Assembly (NCBI GenBank): GCA_911728455.2
Contig: OU452231.1
Location: 129,001 to 193,000, forward strand
Source: Marthasterias glacialis
Taxonomy: Eukaryota; Echinodermata; Asteroidea; Forcipulatida; Asteriidae
DNA length: 64,000 nt
Direction of reading: 5' to 3'
In this document: piece by piece, positions 9,482 to 20,794 of the stretch
Numbering within the stretch: the stretch's first letter is position 1
Layout: every line of letters starts with the position of its first letter
Position numbers and translations under genes: made by a program
Notes under the pieces: generated by a model
Databases searched by the model: none
The model's input: the letters and a program-made list of their open reading frames with translations, nothing else
Told to the model about the DNA's origin: nothing

Positions 9482-11452
9482 TAAAAGTTCAGCGTTGTTG
9501 GTCCACGTTGCGAAATCAGCTTGCCACGAATTTAAAGACCTACATTATAAAACAGGTAACAATGACGCAATGGTGACGTCATTTGTGTTTATGTACTAAG
9601 TTAGAACCTAAGCTTTGATGTGATGTATTGTTGGTGGTTTTTAAGACTGTAGTCCCTGAGATTAGCCGCGCACAAGTTTCATTGCGACCTGAAGAAATAA
9701 ACAACAAACAGAGAAATCAATAAACACTGAAATCAAAGAAACAAAAATCATACAAATAAAGAAACAGAGACCACAATTCACATTAAGCCAACATCCTGGG
9801 GATTAGTCCAAAGCACTTTTTTCTCGCAATAGATTGGCGGCATAGAAATTTACAATGCTGTTGGTTTCGGTAGGATTTGTTGTTTTTAAGTTTTGTTGTT
9901 TTTTAGTTTAGTTTTTGGAACTTACGAGACAGCGTGATTTAGGAGGTAAACTGGTGTTCGTGCACCTCCCCCTGGCCCCCATTTGAAATTTAGACTTTCA
10001 AATTTCATGCAAAGTGTCAATCAATTTCTGTTTGTGACTGTTGACCCCAGTGGACCTCGCTAATCCGTTTATAAATGACTCTGGGACTTTCTACAAATTA
10101 CGTGTAGGAGGCAATGTACGTGTAAGAGGTCGCTGGAAACAATTAGTTTATAAAGAAGTAGTTAGACTATCAAAGTCAATAACTGTTGTATTTTCGAAAA
10201 ATCGAAGAATCATACGAGCTGAGAGATATTTTGGACAGAACTGAATACACAAAATTTTGGAATTGTGGATGCTACAAAGCTTCATTGTGATTGTTGGTGA
10301 CCCTGTCAAGTTGTGGAGCGTTTTGAGAGAACTCGTCTTAACCGAGTGCAGTGATGAGCTGAATTTATTTCAAGAAAAGACATTATATGAACTAAATCTA
10401 CAGTTCAGTATTTTGAGGGTGTTTCTTGCTAATGTTTTTGTTACATGAGTCAGCTTCTGTCCCCGTTGTTTTGTCTATTGTCGGACAGAGTAGGAGTGAG
10501 TTCACCCCTGTGTTCCAGCTCAGTACACCGACAAAGAATTGTTTGTTTTTCGTCAAGTACCCTGGAGTCGCCGTTGGCCAGAGCTTAGTCCTCTCCCGAA
10601 TATTCTTCTTGACGAAGTCTTCCCTTCCCCCGTGTAAGACAATCTTAAGATATTTTCTTAACTGTACACTTGAACACTTGTTAAACCATAAATTGAGATT
10701 TGAAGTGTTTGAAATATAGTTTCATTATAAAATCACTTTGTTTCTTTGTTCATTATATCAGTGTCATTTGTTTTGATTTGTTTGTTGCATCTGAGAAAAT
10801 TCAGGCTTTTGAAGTTATTTATATTCACCGATAGTTCGGAGATTTTCGGGTTGTAACGACACGAAGACAAAGTATTTGCTTTTACCTCCACGTCAGATTA
10901 TCTTATAACATTAGTAAATGGCATACCAAGAGCTCAGAAAAGGGGCTTGTATAAGAAAAATGCAACGGAAACTAAAAACAGTTTTGTGCCCCCAAACAAA
11001 ATTTAAATAAAATAAAAAAAGTTACCCTGGTTACTTCGTAGCCATGTATTTTCACAACTAGTGTTTAGCAAATGTACGGGGACATTCACTGAAAACAAAT
11101 TCAACACCTCAGTTAAACTTGGATTTGGCTTAAAAAAACTCACAAAAGGGCGTTTTATTATTTTGTCTATTCGGTTCTTTATATGCTCTTTTCACATTAA
11201 AGAGCCAATAAGGGAACTTGATTCAAAGGGGTGGCCATGTTCATTTCACACTTGCAGCATATTTCCTGAAAGTATCTCGCTTAACCCTATATTCTCATAC
11301 AGGGTATATATAGCGATGGGATTTTCCAAGAGTTAGAAATTCAAATGTGAAAAGGCTAGACACATTTTTCGGGGATTTCCAAGGGAAATTCATCTTGTGT
11401 GAAAGGGGCTTTTATAAGACGTTTTCTTTTTGATTTTGTACAGTACTAATTT
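9482..11452. other. no recognised gene
   Basis: Several short open frames (for example 10041-10244 and 10426-10719) lack recognisable motifs, splice context or codon signal. AT-rich sequence with C/T-rich patches; nothing further can be supported. Confidence 0.4.
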
Positions 11453-11455
11453 GTA

Positions 11456-11504
<49 letters not shown>
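11453..11504. repeat. (TA)n followed by poly-T
   Basis: About 12 TA dinucleotides run directly into about 27 T residues. Confidence 0.9.
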
Positions 11505-12030
11505 ACAGGGCAGTTTTGTACTGAACTTCGGTTTCCAGATAATAAGCAGGAACATATCCACGTTTCTATTTTATTTATTCATTAACGTCGATTAAATTAA
11601 ATCAAGTAAGGTCAAGCATTTCAATGTACATCAAGTTTTTTACAATAAAATACAGACATTTCATCAAATTTAAAAACATCTACATCTACAGGCATACTTG
11701 GCAGGACCCAAACTCGGAATAAAATAATGTCTAGGTGTGCAAAATTTCCAGTGCGTGCAAACAAAACAGACTGGTGTGGTGTACTGTGCATATATACACT
11801 ATGTCCAACATTGATTGTTTTCTTTTTAGAATATGACCAGTGGATGCTGCTGAGTGGAGCAGCTGTCCAGACCAAGTCGGCTGTACTGGTCTCTGGTTTT
11901 GTTTGTTTAATGTGTGATTCCTACAATGTGCTACATTGGTGTGATTTTCTTTGTCTTTCTTTCTTTAAAACTGTGCGAAGCGGGCTGATTGTGAACCGCC
12001 CTTTTTATCTTTCTTTGTTTCACTTGACCG

Positions 12031-12066
<36 letters not shown>

Positions 12067-12080
12067 CATCATCATTATTT
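12031..12080. repeat. (ATT)n microsatellite
   Basis: Around 12 ATT units followed by ATC variants. A + strand open frame over it is an artefact. Confidence 0.9.
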
Positions 12081-12167
12081 TTAAACAATGCCTTAAATTT
12101 AAAACTTGTCAGCCAATTTCAACTAAACTTGGTCAAATTATATCTTTCGACGAATGTCCGTATCAGG

Positions 12168-12170
<3 letters not shown>

Positions 12171-12199
<29 letters not shown>
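12171..12199. repeat. (TA)n microsatellite
   Basis: About 14 consecutive TA units ending in TTAAAATATG. Confidence 0.9.
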
Positions 12200-12204
<5 letters not shown>

Positions 12205-12208
12205 TATG

Positions 12209-12370
12209 CCCTTTTTGAAACCACGGCTTCGGCTTCGGCTTCAGCTACGGCTTCGGCTACGGCTTAGACCCTGTAAGTTACACTATCTCTACACTATCTG
12301 TACTGCAGGGCTTTAGGCTGACGGAACCTAAGCCGGAGCCGGAGCCGAAGCCGTGGTTTCGAAAACCCGT
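12209..12370. mobile_element. foldback with GGCTTC hexamer arms
   Basis: Left arm GAAACCACGGCTTCGGCTTC with further GGCTTC/GGCTAC hexamers; right arm is the inverse, AAGCCGGAGCC...GAAGCCGTGGTTTC. Loop of about 70 nt. A related decayed copy ('tgcccttttcgaaagcacgg') lies at 24568-24690. Confidence 0.6.
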
Positions 12371-12877
12371 CATGTTGTGAGAAATGTTCCGTCTGGGGAA
12401 ACTCTTGGTGGCGCAATGTATTATGATTCAACCAAAAACTTGTGTGCCATTATTTTGGGTTTGAACAATAACAAAAAAACCTAAAGAGGATTTTTAATCA
12501 TTTCTCAAGCCATTTTGTACTTAAAATTCATCTTTCCACTTAATGGGCTCAACACTCTGGGCTGACGACGATAACTTTATTCTTAATGAACCTACAAATT
12601 AGTGTACAGTAAAATAAAATACAAAGTAAAACGAAATAATTTGTATATTCTAAGGAGTCACTGGTAATATTGCAATTTGCCTGGTAAAATCTACTCCTCT
12701 AGGAAAAAATGTTTGATGTCACCGTAGCTCTCAAAAGTTATTTGTCACTAGTCCCCAATCCAAATTTCAATTAGGCGTTGTATTGCAGTAACACTAAAGG
12801 GAACATTTTGCCAAAGGTGGCACCAAACCTAGATTATCCGTTCAACACTGGATGACGGTTGTTTTAATGCCAATTCC
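12371..12877. other. 3' flank of the lectin gene
   Basis: Non-coding. On the minus strand an AATAAA (plus-strand TTTATT at 12576-12581) lies about 300 nt past the lectin stop codon and is a possible polyadenylation signal. Confidence 0.3.
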
Positions 12878-13639
12878 TTACTGCTGCATGAGTGGTGAGT
12901 AGTGAACGCATTCATACTCAGATTGTCTAAAGTTAACCGGGTCATCTGAGAAGGTTGAGTCGTTCAGCTGACAAACTTTCTCTCCTCCTTGGGAGATCCT
13001 TATGTTGATGGAGCGGCATCCGGGGTCCTTGGTGCAGGCGAAGGCACAGCTTGGGATGCTGGTGATGACGAACTTTCGGATGACGTGATCGACGAGGCAT
13101 GAATTGAGAGATTGGGGGTTGTTGCTGATGGAGAACAGGTTCTGACTGGGGGAAATCGGTTTGGGGCGGCGAACACAAATAGCTCTACAAGCAATGTGCC
13201 AGTCGCATGGCAAATCGAACCATTTTCCTGCAAACCCAGGTGAAATCCCAACACAGTCTTCCCTGCTCTGTGCATCGTTCGGTTCGTTTGGAACAAACCA
13301 GTTAACAAAATTTGGGCTTTTCCCATCACACAAGAACGTCCCTTCTGTTTCCAAGTCATTGCAGCCAATCCAGAAATTTTGGTTACCTTCTTTAAGTGAC
13401 AACTCTGTCAAAAACGTATTTTCTTCCATAGAGCCAGGGGCAGCTATTTCAGCACCCATATCCCTACAAGCTGTTTGTGTGGTAAACCAGTTTCCAGGTG
13501 TGGTTGAACGATAGCAAGAGTCACCCCATTGCGTCCACAACGGAGGGCACGATGCAACAACAGGCGCACAGGATTGCAATCCCATTGTTCCGATGATGCC
13601 CAAGGCGGCTAGCAGAATATAAGTTACCACACAAGCCAT
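12878..13639 (-). CDS. secreted C-type lectin with C-terminal PAN/apple-like domain
   Basis: A 253-residue single-exon protein, probably secreted and sugar-binding. Residues 1-23 form a signal peptide (TYILLAALGIIGTMGL core). Residues 31-155 are a long-form C-type lectin domain: CPPLWTQWGDSCY at 31-43, then WIGCNDLETEGTF at 90-102, the Ca2+/sugar motif EPN at 119-121 in WFVPNEPND, and C129, C145, C151, C155. The usual WND is W140-F141-D142, so one Ca2+-coordinating Asn is replaced and binding may be altered. C93 and C104 probably form an extra disulfide. Residues 181-244 look like a PAN/apple domain, with C181, C198, C202, C208, C223, C244 and the motif CRSINIRI...CQLND. Echinoderm genomes carry many such lectins, commonly linked to immunity or biomineral matrices; the role here is not determined. 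A splice acceptor-like TTTTAG just before the ATG suggests a 5' UTR intron. Confidence 0.85.
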   Translation of the reverse strand: MACVVTYILLAALGIIGTMGLQSCAPVVASCPPLWTQWGDSCYRSTTPGNWFTTQTACRDMGAEIAAPGSMEENTFLTELSLKEGNQNFWIGCNDLETEGTFLCDGKSPNFVNWFVPNEPNDAQSREDCVGISPGFAGKWFDLPCDWHIACRAICVRRPKPISPSQNLFSISNNPQSLNSCLVDHVIRKFVITSIPSCAFACTKDPGCRSINIRISQGGEKVCQLNDSTFSDDPVNFRQSEYECVHYSPLMQQ

Positions 13640-13904
13640 GTTTATTTCCTAAAATGTAAAGTTCAGTCGTATACACCAATCGATTCTTCTTCTTATCGTA
13701 GGGTAAGAGTGGCCGATAAGCACTCAATGTTTCAATGGATGGTGTACAAATTGTCTTGGATAATGTATCCGTAGTTTATCAAAACAGTTATGATTTTACT
13801 AGACTTCTCAGCGTAGACGAACTTCAAGTGGCTTTTGAAGAGTTCGGCGATATGTGACGACGGTGTTTACGCACTCCAACCTCTCCATTCTGACCACACC
13901 CATT

Positions 13905-13964
13905 ACATGACACCATAGCAACGGTATCCGTTGATTATAAAGCAACGCAGGTGACCATGGTTAC
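13905..13964. promoter_or_regulatory. RFX X-box-like motifs upstream of the lectin
   Basis: GTGACCATGGTTAC (13951-13964) is one base from the RFX consensus GTNRCC-N2-RGYAAC, and CCATAGCAACGG (near 13910) is a half-site. They lie 270-325 bp upstream of the lectin start. Motif match only. Confidence 0.25.
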
Positions 13965-14525
13965 AAATGCAGCTGTTGATAATTATAAATACAGAAACTT
14001 ACACTAAATCATTTAAGGCTTTTTATAGTTCTTTCACTTTTTCAATTTTTCGAAAGAAAACCAATACAACATGAACCTTCAATCCGAGTTCTTAAACTCC
14101 AGGCAACATAATGATATCCAGAGCAAATTTTATTGTTTTACTGTCGATAAGGGTAAAGCATTCTGAATCACAACGGAAAATAATCCATTTTTGTTCTTAT
14201 AACCACCTTATAATCCAAGGATTATGTCCTGATTTTTCCAGGGAAAGTTTTCGTTTTGTGTATCATAAATTACCTTAACTCACACAACAGTTTGACTCTA
14301 ATGCAACAACAAAATAACTGATAAAATTATTAAGTCCAAACAACTTGATTGATTAATTGGCTGGAACGTTATTCACACATCACAAGTTTCTATACTTAGT
14401 CTTACAAAGCAATAAATGACCGTAACGGAGTCTGCTTTTAAAAGCAAGTGGATAACACTGACAATTGTTCAAGACCAATATCTGCACTATGTGTGAACCT
14501 ACATTGAAATAACAAATCTGTGAAA

Positions 14526-14778
14526 GGAAACTATAGCTAGTAAGCTAGTTACATTTGCGGGTACAACCATGTACAAATCTCTTTTGGGAGGAGAGGTGGC
14601 TCTGAAAAGAGCCGGTGTGGTCTTGATGTTTTGAACAGTATACTCTGCTTCTTTCCCCTGCAGAGTATACTGTTCGAAACGTCGAGACCACACCGGCTCT
14701 TTTCAGTGCCACCATTCCTCCCAAAAGAGATTTATACATGATTGTACTCGCAAATCTAGTTAGGTATAGTTTCCTATC
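14526..14778. mobile_element. near-perfect 250-bp palindrome
   Basis: Left arm from GGAAACTATAGCTAG through 'tctcttttgggagg', 'gagccggtgtggtc' to 'cagtatactctg'; right arm from 'cagagtatactg' back to TAGTTAGGTATAGTTTCC. The arms of about 110 bp surround a loop of about 14 nt. Open frames on the minus strand here are palindrome artefacts. Confidence 0.75.
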
Positions 14779-14936
14779 CTTCGCACCATGCAAAGCTTCA
14801 AACATCACTTAAATATGTGAAAGTTTTAGTTCAATCAGTCATCGAAGTCACGAGAAATTAGTGAAAATCGACCTTACATTTGTTCACTGTTTACGAACAC
14901 AGCGGTTTTGGACTCGCAAGATCAAAACTAATAGAC

Positions 14937-16160
14937 CGATTGCGCGACCAATGTTGACATGCGGTCACGTGACATCCTATGGGTATAACGCCATACAGCA
15001 GATGGCAAAATACGTGTAAAGAGACATTTGACACAGAGTGAGTACAAAAAGAGTCGATTTTATTTTTGTTTAGTGATAAATTAGTTAATCAGCCCCTTTA
15101 TTTAAAGTAGTATGTTGTGGCATTGATTTAAATCACATCTCTGTTTCATAATTTGACAGAATTCTACTAAAAAGAGGTTTTTTTTAGCCATGCACTACCG
15201 GCGTCGGACGACTATCATGTAGCCACCCGCATGTTATTTTGTTTGTAATGTAGGCCTAAATCACTGTAAAAAAAAATGGAGGGGGGGAAGAACGTTGGAA
15301 AAAAGAGCATTTATACCTAGCCTTGCGAAATTTCAAATAGGCAAAGGAATCACACAGTTTTGGAAAGCAATTTGTCTGGATGATTTCAGCTTCAAAACTT
15401 TGAAATTTTTCGTGTTGAAAAGTGTGTGGTGATCGCAGTCGTCTGGCCCAACGTTCTGTCGTGCACTGGAACACATCGTGCACATTAAGCTATTGCCACT
15501 AGTGATTATTGAATTGTCTGCCATTTGTATTGTATTTACATGTAGGTTTTGTTTAATAATATTTTTCCTCATAAAGAAATTTATTTTGCAATTGTTTTTA
15601 TTTAACTTCTACAATGTCTGCCATTTGTATTGTATATACATGTAGGTTTTGTGTAATGTTTACCCTCAGAAAGTAAATTTATTTTTAATTGCTTCTATTC
15701 AATTATTTTCTTTGCTAGTTATTTAAATGTTCTGGATAATTTCTGGTACGTATTTACTAATTTATTTATTTATTCTTTTTTTCTTTATTTATTTATTCAT
15801 TTATTTATTTATTTTTCATTGAATGTATTTGTATTGAGTGCTTTTTATTGCCTTTTTAACATCTCCCTACAATTTGCGGTTTTTCTGCTGTTGGATGAGA
15901 TTAATAAAATATAAAATATAAAATTATTATACCTTACTTGTACAATTTTCAAGACTTGCTGGAACTGTCCCTACTGGCTTTATTCAGTACAAACTCTGGA
16001 ATATTTTTCACAGATTTCGAGCAAGAAAAGCCTCGATCGAATAAATTAAATACAACAATTATCGTGTACCGTACCGCACTTTCCTATGGAGGACATCTTG
16101 TGTGTTTACATTTTATACCCCAAACCGGTTACTTGACGTAGGTCGCGCAATCGGTCTATT
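14937..16160. mobile_element. non-autonomous DNA transposon, AGACCGATTGCGCGACC family, copy 2
   Basis: Left end AATAGACCGATTGCGCGACC, right end GGTCGCGCAATCGGTCTATT. The interior is the reverse orientation of the 42.2 kb copy: 'gtcgtccgacgccggt' near 15200 and 'gacttgctggaactg' near 15953. It contains an internal tandem duplication of 'tctgccatttgtattgta' (about 15517 and 15612) and a TTTA-rich stretch (15755-15815). No transposase frame. Confidence 0.75.
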
Positions 16161-16387
16161 GTTGCACTCATTTTTCAAACAATTTAGAAATTCAAACAAA
16201 AATATTTTTAGGGAAGTTTTCCAACACGACCATTCTGGTACCACATGGTGTACATCTGTGAACATTTATATTTTCACTCTTAATACCAAAATGTTGTGCA
16301 CACCCTTCAAACGTGACGAATTGGGAAAATGAGACCGTGAAACAAGCAGTGGATGTAATTGACCATGTAATTCTTTTCTCCAGTTAG

Positions 16388-16541
16388 AAGTCAGTCGATA
16401 AAAATAATGATCATGAAGAAAATACTAAGCGAATAATGGGCTGCTGTCGCAAATTCAATTCAATTCAGTCAGTAAATAAAAATAACGATCATGAAGAAAA
16501 TATTAAGCGAATAATGGGCTGCTGTCGCAAATTCAATTACG
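16388..16541. repeat. 78-bp tandem duplication
   Basis: 'aaaaataatgatcatgaag...gggctgctgtcgcaaattc' occurs twice at a 78-bp spacing with few substitutions. Confidence 0.8.
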
Positions 16542-16944
16542 GACCAAACGGTGATACAAACGGCCTCTAGAATGAAGGAAGGTCGAATTTATTCCCAAAT
16601 GGTTGCGATGGTAACGATACATTTTTCTAACCGTTATTATACACAAATAACCCTGCACACGTATACAAGCGTATACGGGGCCTTAGGAATACCATGCCAT
16701 TTATCCAGAACATGTGCATTGAGCTGAATAACTAAATTTACGGCTTCTTACGGAATTCCAGGAGTGCCATACCATTTATCCAGATAACGAGAATATCTCG
16801 CCAACTATTTTAAAACTGAAACAGGCTTACCCCGATAACTTATTTCACCAAGACGGCTTTAACTAAGATGATAAAGATCTAAATTAATACAAGTCAACTT
16901 CTTAAGAACAAGCAGTGGCTGAGACGGTTGGTAGGTGGGTGGCC
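16542..16944. other. no recognised feature
   Basis: Two diverged copies of 'accatttatccaga' near 16690 and 16770 suggest an old local duplication. GTTGCGATGGTAAC at about 16602 is X-box-like. Nothing else is seen. Confidence 0.3.
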
Positions 16945-16945
16945 G

Positions 16946-17033
<88 letters not shown>
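16945..17033. repeat. (GTT)n microsatellite, about 29 units
   Basis: Uninterrupted GTT repeats over about 89 nt, followed by degenerate TTTTG units to about 17070. The polyGln, polyAsn and polyCys frames it creates are not genes. Confidence 0.95.
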
Positions 17034-17035
<2 letters not shown>

Positions 17036-17489
17036 TGTTTTGTTTTTTTGTTTTGTTTTTTTGTTGTTGTTTTTAATCCTATCACTTTCCCTTGAAGATA
17101 AACTTCCACGAATCATTCCAGGAATGAACGACCTGGAAGGTAGTAATTTTCGTTAACGAAATGCTGAACTTATTTTGGAGAATACAATGTGGACACGGAT
17201 CTTCATGACAATTTGGCAGCTTGGCACTACAGACTGTGTAAGTTGACCTCGAGAGCGTAGTCTACGAGTTTTTGCGGGAATCCTCTTTTTTGTATTGTGC
17301 TGTTGCAAGAAATTTAACCCTTTGAATATGGGTTGAATAAACAAAAACTTGATATACAAATTGCAATTGTAAACAATTTCACAAATCTGGAAAAAATGTT
17401 TAAAGCTGACCTTAATTTCTGCTTCACTTTTAAAACCTTCAGCCCGTGCAATAAAGGGCAGTTGTCGTCATCCTTGACGTACATAGGCT

Positions 17490-17624
17490 GGGCCCAATTT
17501 CATGGCGCTGCTTACCAAAGAATTATGCGCTTACGGCGCCCTGTAACGTACGCATTTCTATGGGCCGCAGCAGAGCGTAAGCGCAGAATTCTACGGTAAG
17601 CAGAGCCATGAAATAATTGGGCCC
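17490..17624. mobile_element. GGGCCCAATTTCATGG foldback MITE, short copy
   Basis: Ends GGGCCCAATTTCATGGCGCT and the inverse GCCATGAAATAATTGGGCCC, with inner inverted blocks 'gaattatgcgcttacg' and 'cgtaagcgcagaattc'. Related copies are at 23750-24003, about 38905-39170, 53164-53265 and 59081-59170. Confidence 0.75.
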
Positions 17625-18161
17625 TGCTGTATAGGCCTAGTAGTACGGTTTCCAAACCGCGCGAAATTTGGACGTCGTTGCCCCGGTGACTCCATTTAAG
17701 ACGTCACGCAAAACCCATGTGACACAAGGTCTGTTTTCGCACTAAGTAACAGAACATTTATCCCGATTTTAAATAACTAACTTTAGTTTTTCAGTGCAGT
17801 CAGCGTAAATTCACAATTTGACACTTCGAACCGGACAATGGAGGTCGAGTAATATTTCATTTTTCTCAGAAGTTTTCTCAATTTTATTTTAACTTTATCT
17901 TTAACATTGAAAGTTTTATATGTTATCAATCCAGCAATATGTTTTCGGGGTGGAAACAAAATGATGTGACAAAAATAAAAAATCACACAAAATTGCACCT
18001 GCGTGAATCTCGCTAACCAGGTGGCTCAGAAGTGCACGGAAGCTCAACGGTGACCTTTTCGTCAACAAAACTACTATCCAGCGCTCTATAATAATAGATA
18101 CCCGTACACCATTGGATCGTATTAACACATGAATTTGAGTAATGTAATGCGTTTGAGGATA
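17625..18161. other. no recognised feature
   Basis: Short unrelated open frames only. No repeat or gene recognised. Confidence 0.35.
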
Positions 18162-18169
18162 ACTAAGAT

Positions 18170-19020
18170 ATGGTGTTCTATAATGGACACTTACATGGCG
18201 TCTTTTTTTTTCTTCTTCATGCGGCGACTTTTCTCTTTTTTTGGGGGCGGCGATTTTTTTTTTTTTTTTTGGTTGGCGATTTTTTTTTTTACGCAGCGAC
18301 TTTTTTTTATGCGGCGACTTATTTTTTTCGCGGCGACTTGTTTTTTCTTCGCGGCGACTTTTTTATTTACGCGTCGCCTTCCGGGTTGTGATTGTACTGG
18401 GGATTCCCCCATAGTAGGTAAGTCACGCGCAAGCGCACAACGGATGTACTTACAAAGTATAGATCCTTACTTTTCGTTTTAATGTAAAATATTCTGCTTG
18501 CCTTTTGGTTCCACAATATTTTTTTTATTAAGTTAAAAAAAAAATATGCAAGTCGCCGGACACACAATGCCAGTAAGCCACTCGAGGTCCCGGTCAGGAC
18601 AGTTGAGCAAGGCACTTAACCATAATTGCTTCGAAAAAGTTGGGGGTAGAGCTTTCTGCTCTACCAGCCAGGTTTCGGATGGATGATACCCAAGCTTACA
18701 TCCTTACGGACTGTGAAGGAGGTTACCCTGATTCAGCCCCAGGATTAAGTGGCAATAGCCCCTGGGGAAAAAAGGCAGAATATTTTACATTAAAACGAAA
18801 AGTAAGAATCTATACTTTGTAAGTACATTAGTTGTGCGCATGCGCGTGACTTACCTAAAAATGGGGGAATCCCACAGCACAATCACACAAAAATCATAGA
18901 AAAAAGTCGCCGCGAAAAAAAAAAGTCGCCGGCAAAAAAAAAAAGTCGCCACGTAAAAAAAAAAAAGTCGCCGCATGAAGAAAATAAGTCGCCGTGTAAG
19001 TATCCATTATAGAACACCAT
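18170..19020. mobile_element. foldback transposon with 8-bp target duplication
   Basis: Bounded by exact 8-bp direct repeats ACTAAGAT (18162-18169 and 19021-19028). Ends are inverted: ATGGTGTTCTATAATGGA and TCCATTATAGAACACCAT. Arms of about 250-370 bp consist of GCGGCGACTT units separated by runs of T (left) or their inverse, AAGTCGCCGC with runs of A (right), then an inner arm 'gtgacttacct...gggggaatcccc' and 'actttgtaagtac'. The loop (18545-18775) is a SINE-like insert. No coding sequence; thymine-rich open frames here are spurious. Confidence 0.8.
18545..18775 (+). mobile_element. SINE-like insert in the foldback loop (family E tail)
   Basis: Contains 'gcaaggcacttaaccataattgcttc', the tail type shared with copies at 44925-45080, 59520-59690 and 63100-63260. 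Confidence 0.45.
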
Positions 19021-19074
19021 ACTAAGATAACTGAATGGCAATGAGTGTCGTGGATGAAAATTGCAAAATGGCCA

Positions 19075-20190
19075 GAGAATATACTGATGCGCGACCGACG
19101 TCACGTGACCTGTAGTGGGTATTAAATGTAAACAAACACAACATCCTCCATATGAAAGTGCGGTACAGTACATAATGATTGTTGCATTAAAGATGCATTG
19201 TCCGAATTTGTGCCAAAGGCTAAAAAATAAATTTCCTTGAGCAAACGATTTTAAAAAAATTTAATGTTTGAGTAACGAAAAATATAAAAAACAAAAAAAT
19301 ATGATATCATGAATTCGAGATAGAACAGTTTAAAGTTTCCGCGGGCATTTGCCGACTTCAATTGATTGGTTTTCCAGCGGCCAATCAGAAGAATCTGCAA
19401 GATATGGAATATTTATGATTCTTGTGACCTTTTTAATATGAGCGGGTCGCAGCAGGTCCCCTGCAATGCTCTCAGTCGCTACCGACCCATACTGCTCGCT
19501 GTGCGCGTACATATGTACATGTGTAAGTACAATGTACATACATTGAGTGCGCTATCTGAGCGATAAACTACCACCGGCTCTCTGCTGCAAACACACTGGG
19601 CGGGCTAGTAGGAGCAGGCCACCGCTGGTCAATCGACGATCACACGGACGATCGATTGATGTAGGCTCCTACTGTACATGTACACTGTTGGTTTTTCTCA
19701 TCACACCGACGTGTACAATGTGCACCACACACAACCAACCGGTCGATCGTCGTTCCGAAATAATGTTGCTTGAATATTAACATGAATATTCATACCCTGT
19801 GCTGCTGCAATATGCAAAAGATGAACGTCATCACTCTGAGGATTAAAAGGTTGGGCCAGCCTTTTATTCATTAACGTTTTTAATCAACTGCCACTAACCC
19901 TTGACAGTAAAGACAGTTCGGAAAGTTTTGGAAATTCTACAAGGAAAGTATGGTCACGATGAGTTGCACGACGGAACGTTTGGGCCAGGTGACCGCGATC
20001 ACACACTAACCTTTCGACACAAGAATTTCACAGTTTTTAAGCTGATATCATCCAAAGAAAAGACTTTCCAACACTGTGTGATTCCTTGGTCTATTTCAAT
20101 TTCTTTTCTTTTTTTACAGTGATTTACATTACAAACAAAATAACAGGCGGGTTGCTACATCGTCGTCCGACCCCGGTAGTGCACTACTCA
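19075..20190. mobile_element. interrupted copy 3 of the AGACCGATTGCGCGACC DNA element
   Basis: 19075-19188 matches the left end (GCGCGACC...CACGTGACC, 'gtgggtattaaatgtaaacaaaca'). 19895-20190 matches the interior ('gacggaacgtttgggccagg', 'caaaataacaggcggg', 'gtcgtccgaccccgg'). About 700 bp in between is foreign, and the right end is lost at a SINE junction. Confidence 0.6.
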
Positions 20191-20225
20191 AAACTACTCA
20201 TTACACCGATGTGTGATAAGCACTG

Positions 20226-20563
20226 TATAGACCATGTGACCCTTGTTTACAAAAGAGTGACCTTGTACATTCCAGGGCAATTACTGGCAGGCAAGATACT
20301 GCATGGGACATATGAGAAATTTTACATTTTGTATCATAATTTCCACATAAATTCAATGTCTATTAAAATGAGAGCTGAACTAGTTGTGAGATGTGCCCCT
20401 TTCCTTCATATCCAAAGTTGATGACAATCGGACAGTGCAATCTCCATAAAATGAAAGATTTAAAGTATTTTCCCATTGAGCCGTGTACAAATCCTGCCTG
20501 CAGGAAGTCCAGGTTCTGTGGCTCTTTTGTAAACATGTGATGTCACAGGTAACATGGTCTATA
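20226..20563. mobile_element. inverted-repeat DNA element with TATAGACCATGT ends
   Basis: Left end TATAGACCATGTGACC...'tgtttacaaaagag'; right end is the inverse, 'ctcttttgtaaacatgtgat...aacatggtctata'. A same-orientation partial copy of the left half is at 50416-50600 in IDE intron 14. Confidence 0.6.
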
Positions 20564-20574
20564 CTCAATGCTTT

Positions 20575-20760
20575 CGAGTCCTGTGGAAAAAAATCCACAC
20601 GCAACTCGGGTGGGATCCGAACCCACGACTCTCGAAAGCACTGAGTATACAGTGCTTATCACACATCGGTGTAAGGCAAATTGAAATTTATATTCATTCC
20701 CCCAATGCAAATAATTATTAACATCTATCTAATTATTGTTTGCGGTACCTGCCGCTAATA
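20575..20760. mobile_element. SINE family B fragments in inverted arrangement
   Basis: A minus-strand tRNA-like B box (GGTTCGGATCCC near 20610-20625) sits directly before a + strand tail 'gtatacagtgcttatcacac' identical to that of the neighbouring copy. This composite arises from nested or inverted SINE insertions. Confidence 0.5.
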
Positions 20761-20794
20761 ATACTGGATTCGAACTGGCCCCTCGTCGCCGGGC

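Noticed and set aside
10041..10719. Three successive open frames on the + strand
   Set aside because: No family motif, no plausible splice joins, codon use not distinct from surrounding non-coding sequence.
11727..12218. 163-codon open frame ending in Leu, Tyr and Ile repeats
   Set aside because: Its C-terminal half is the ATT and TA microsatellites and the N-terminal half has no motif.
16894..17156. Long polyGln, polyAsn and polyCys open frames
   Set aside because: All three come from the (GTT)n microsatellite read in different frames; no conserved sequence on either side.
18129..18482. Phe-rich open frames on the + strand
   Set aside because: They follow poly-T runs of the foldback arm; no conserved motif.
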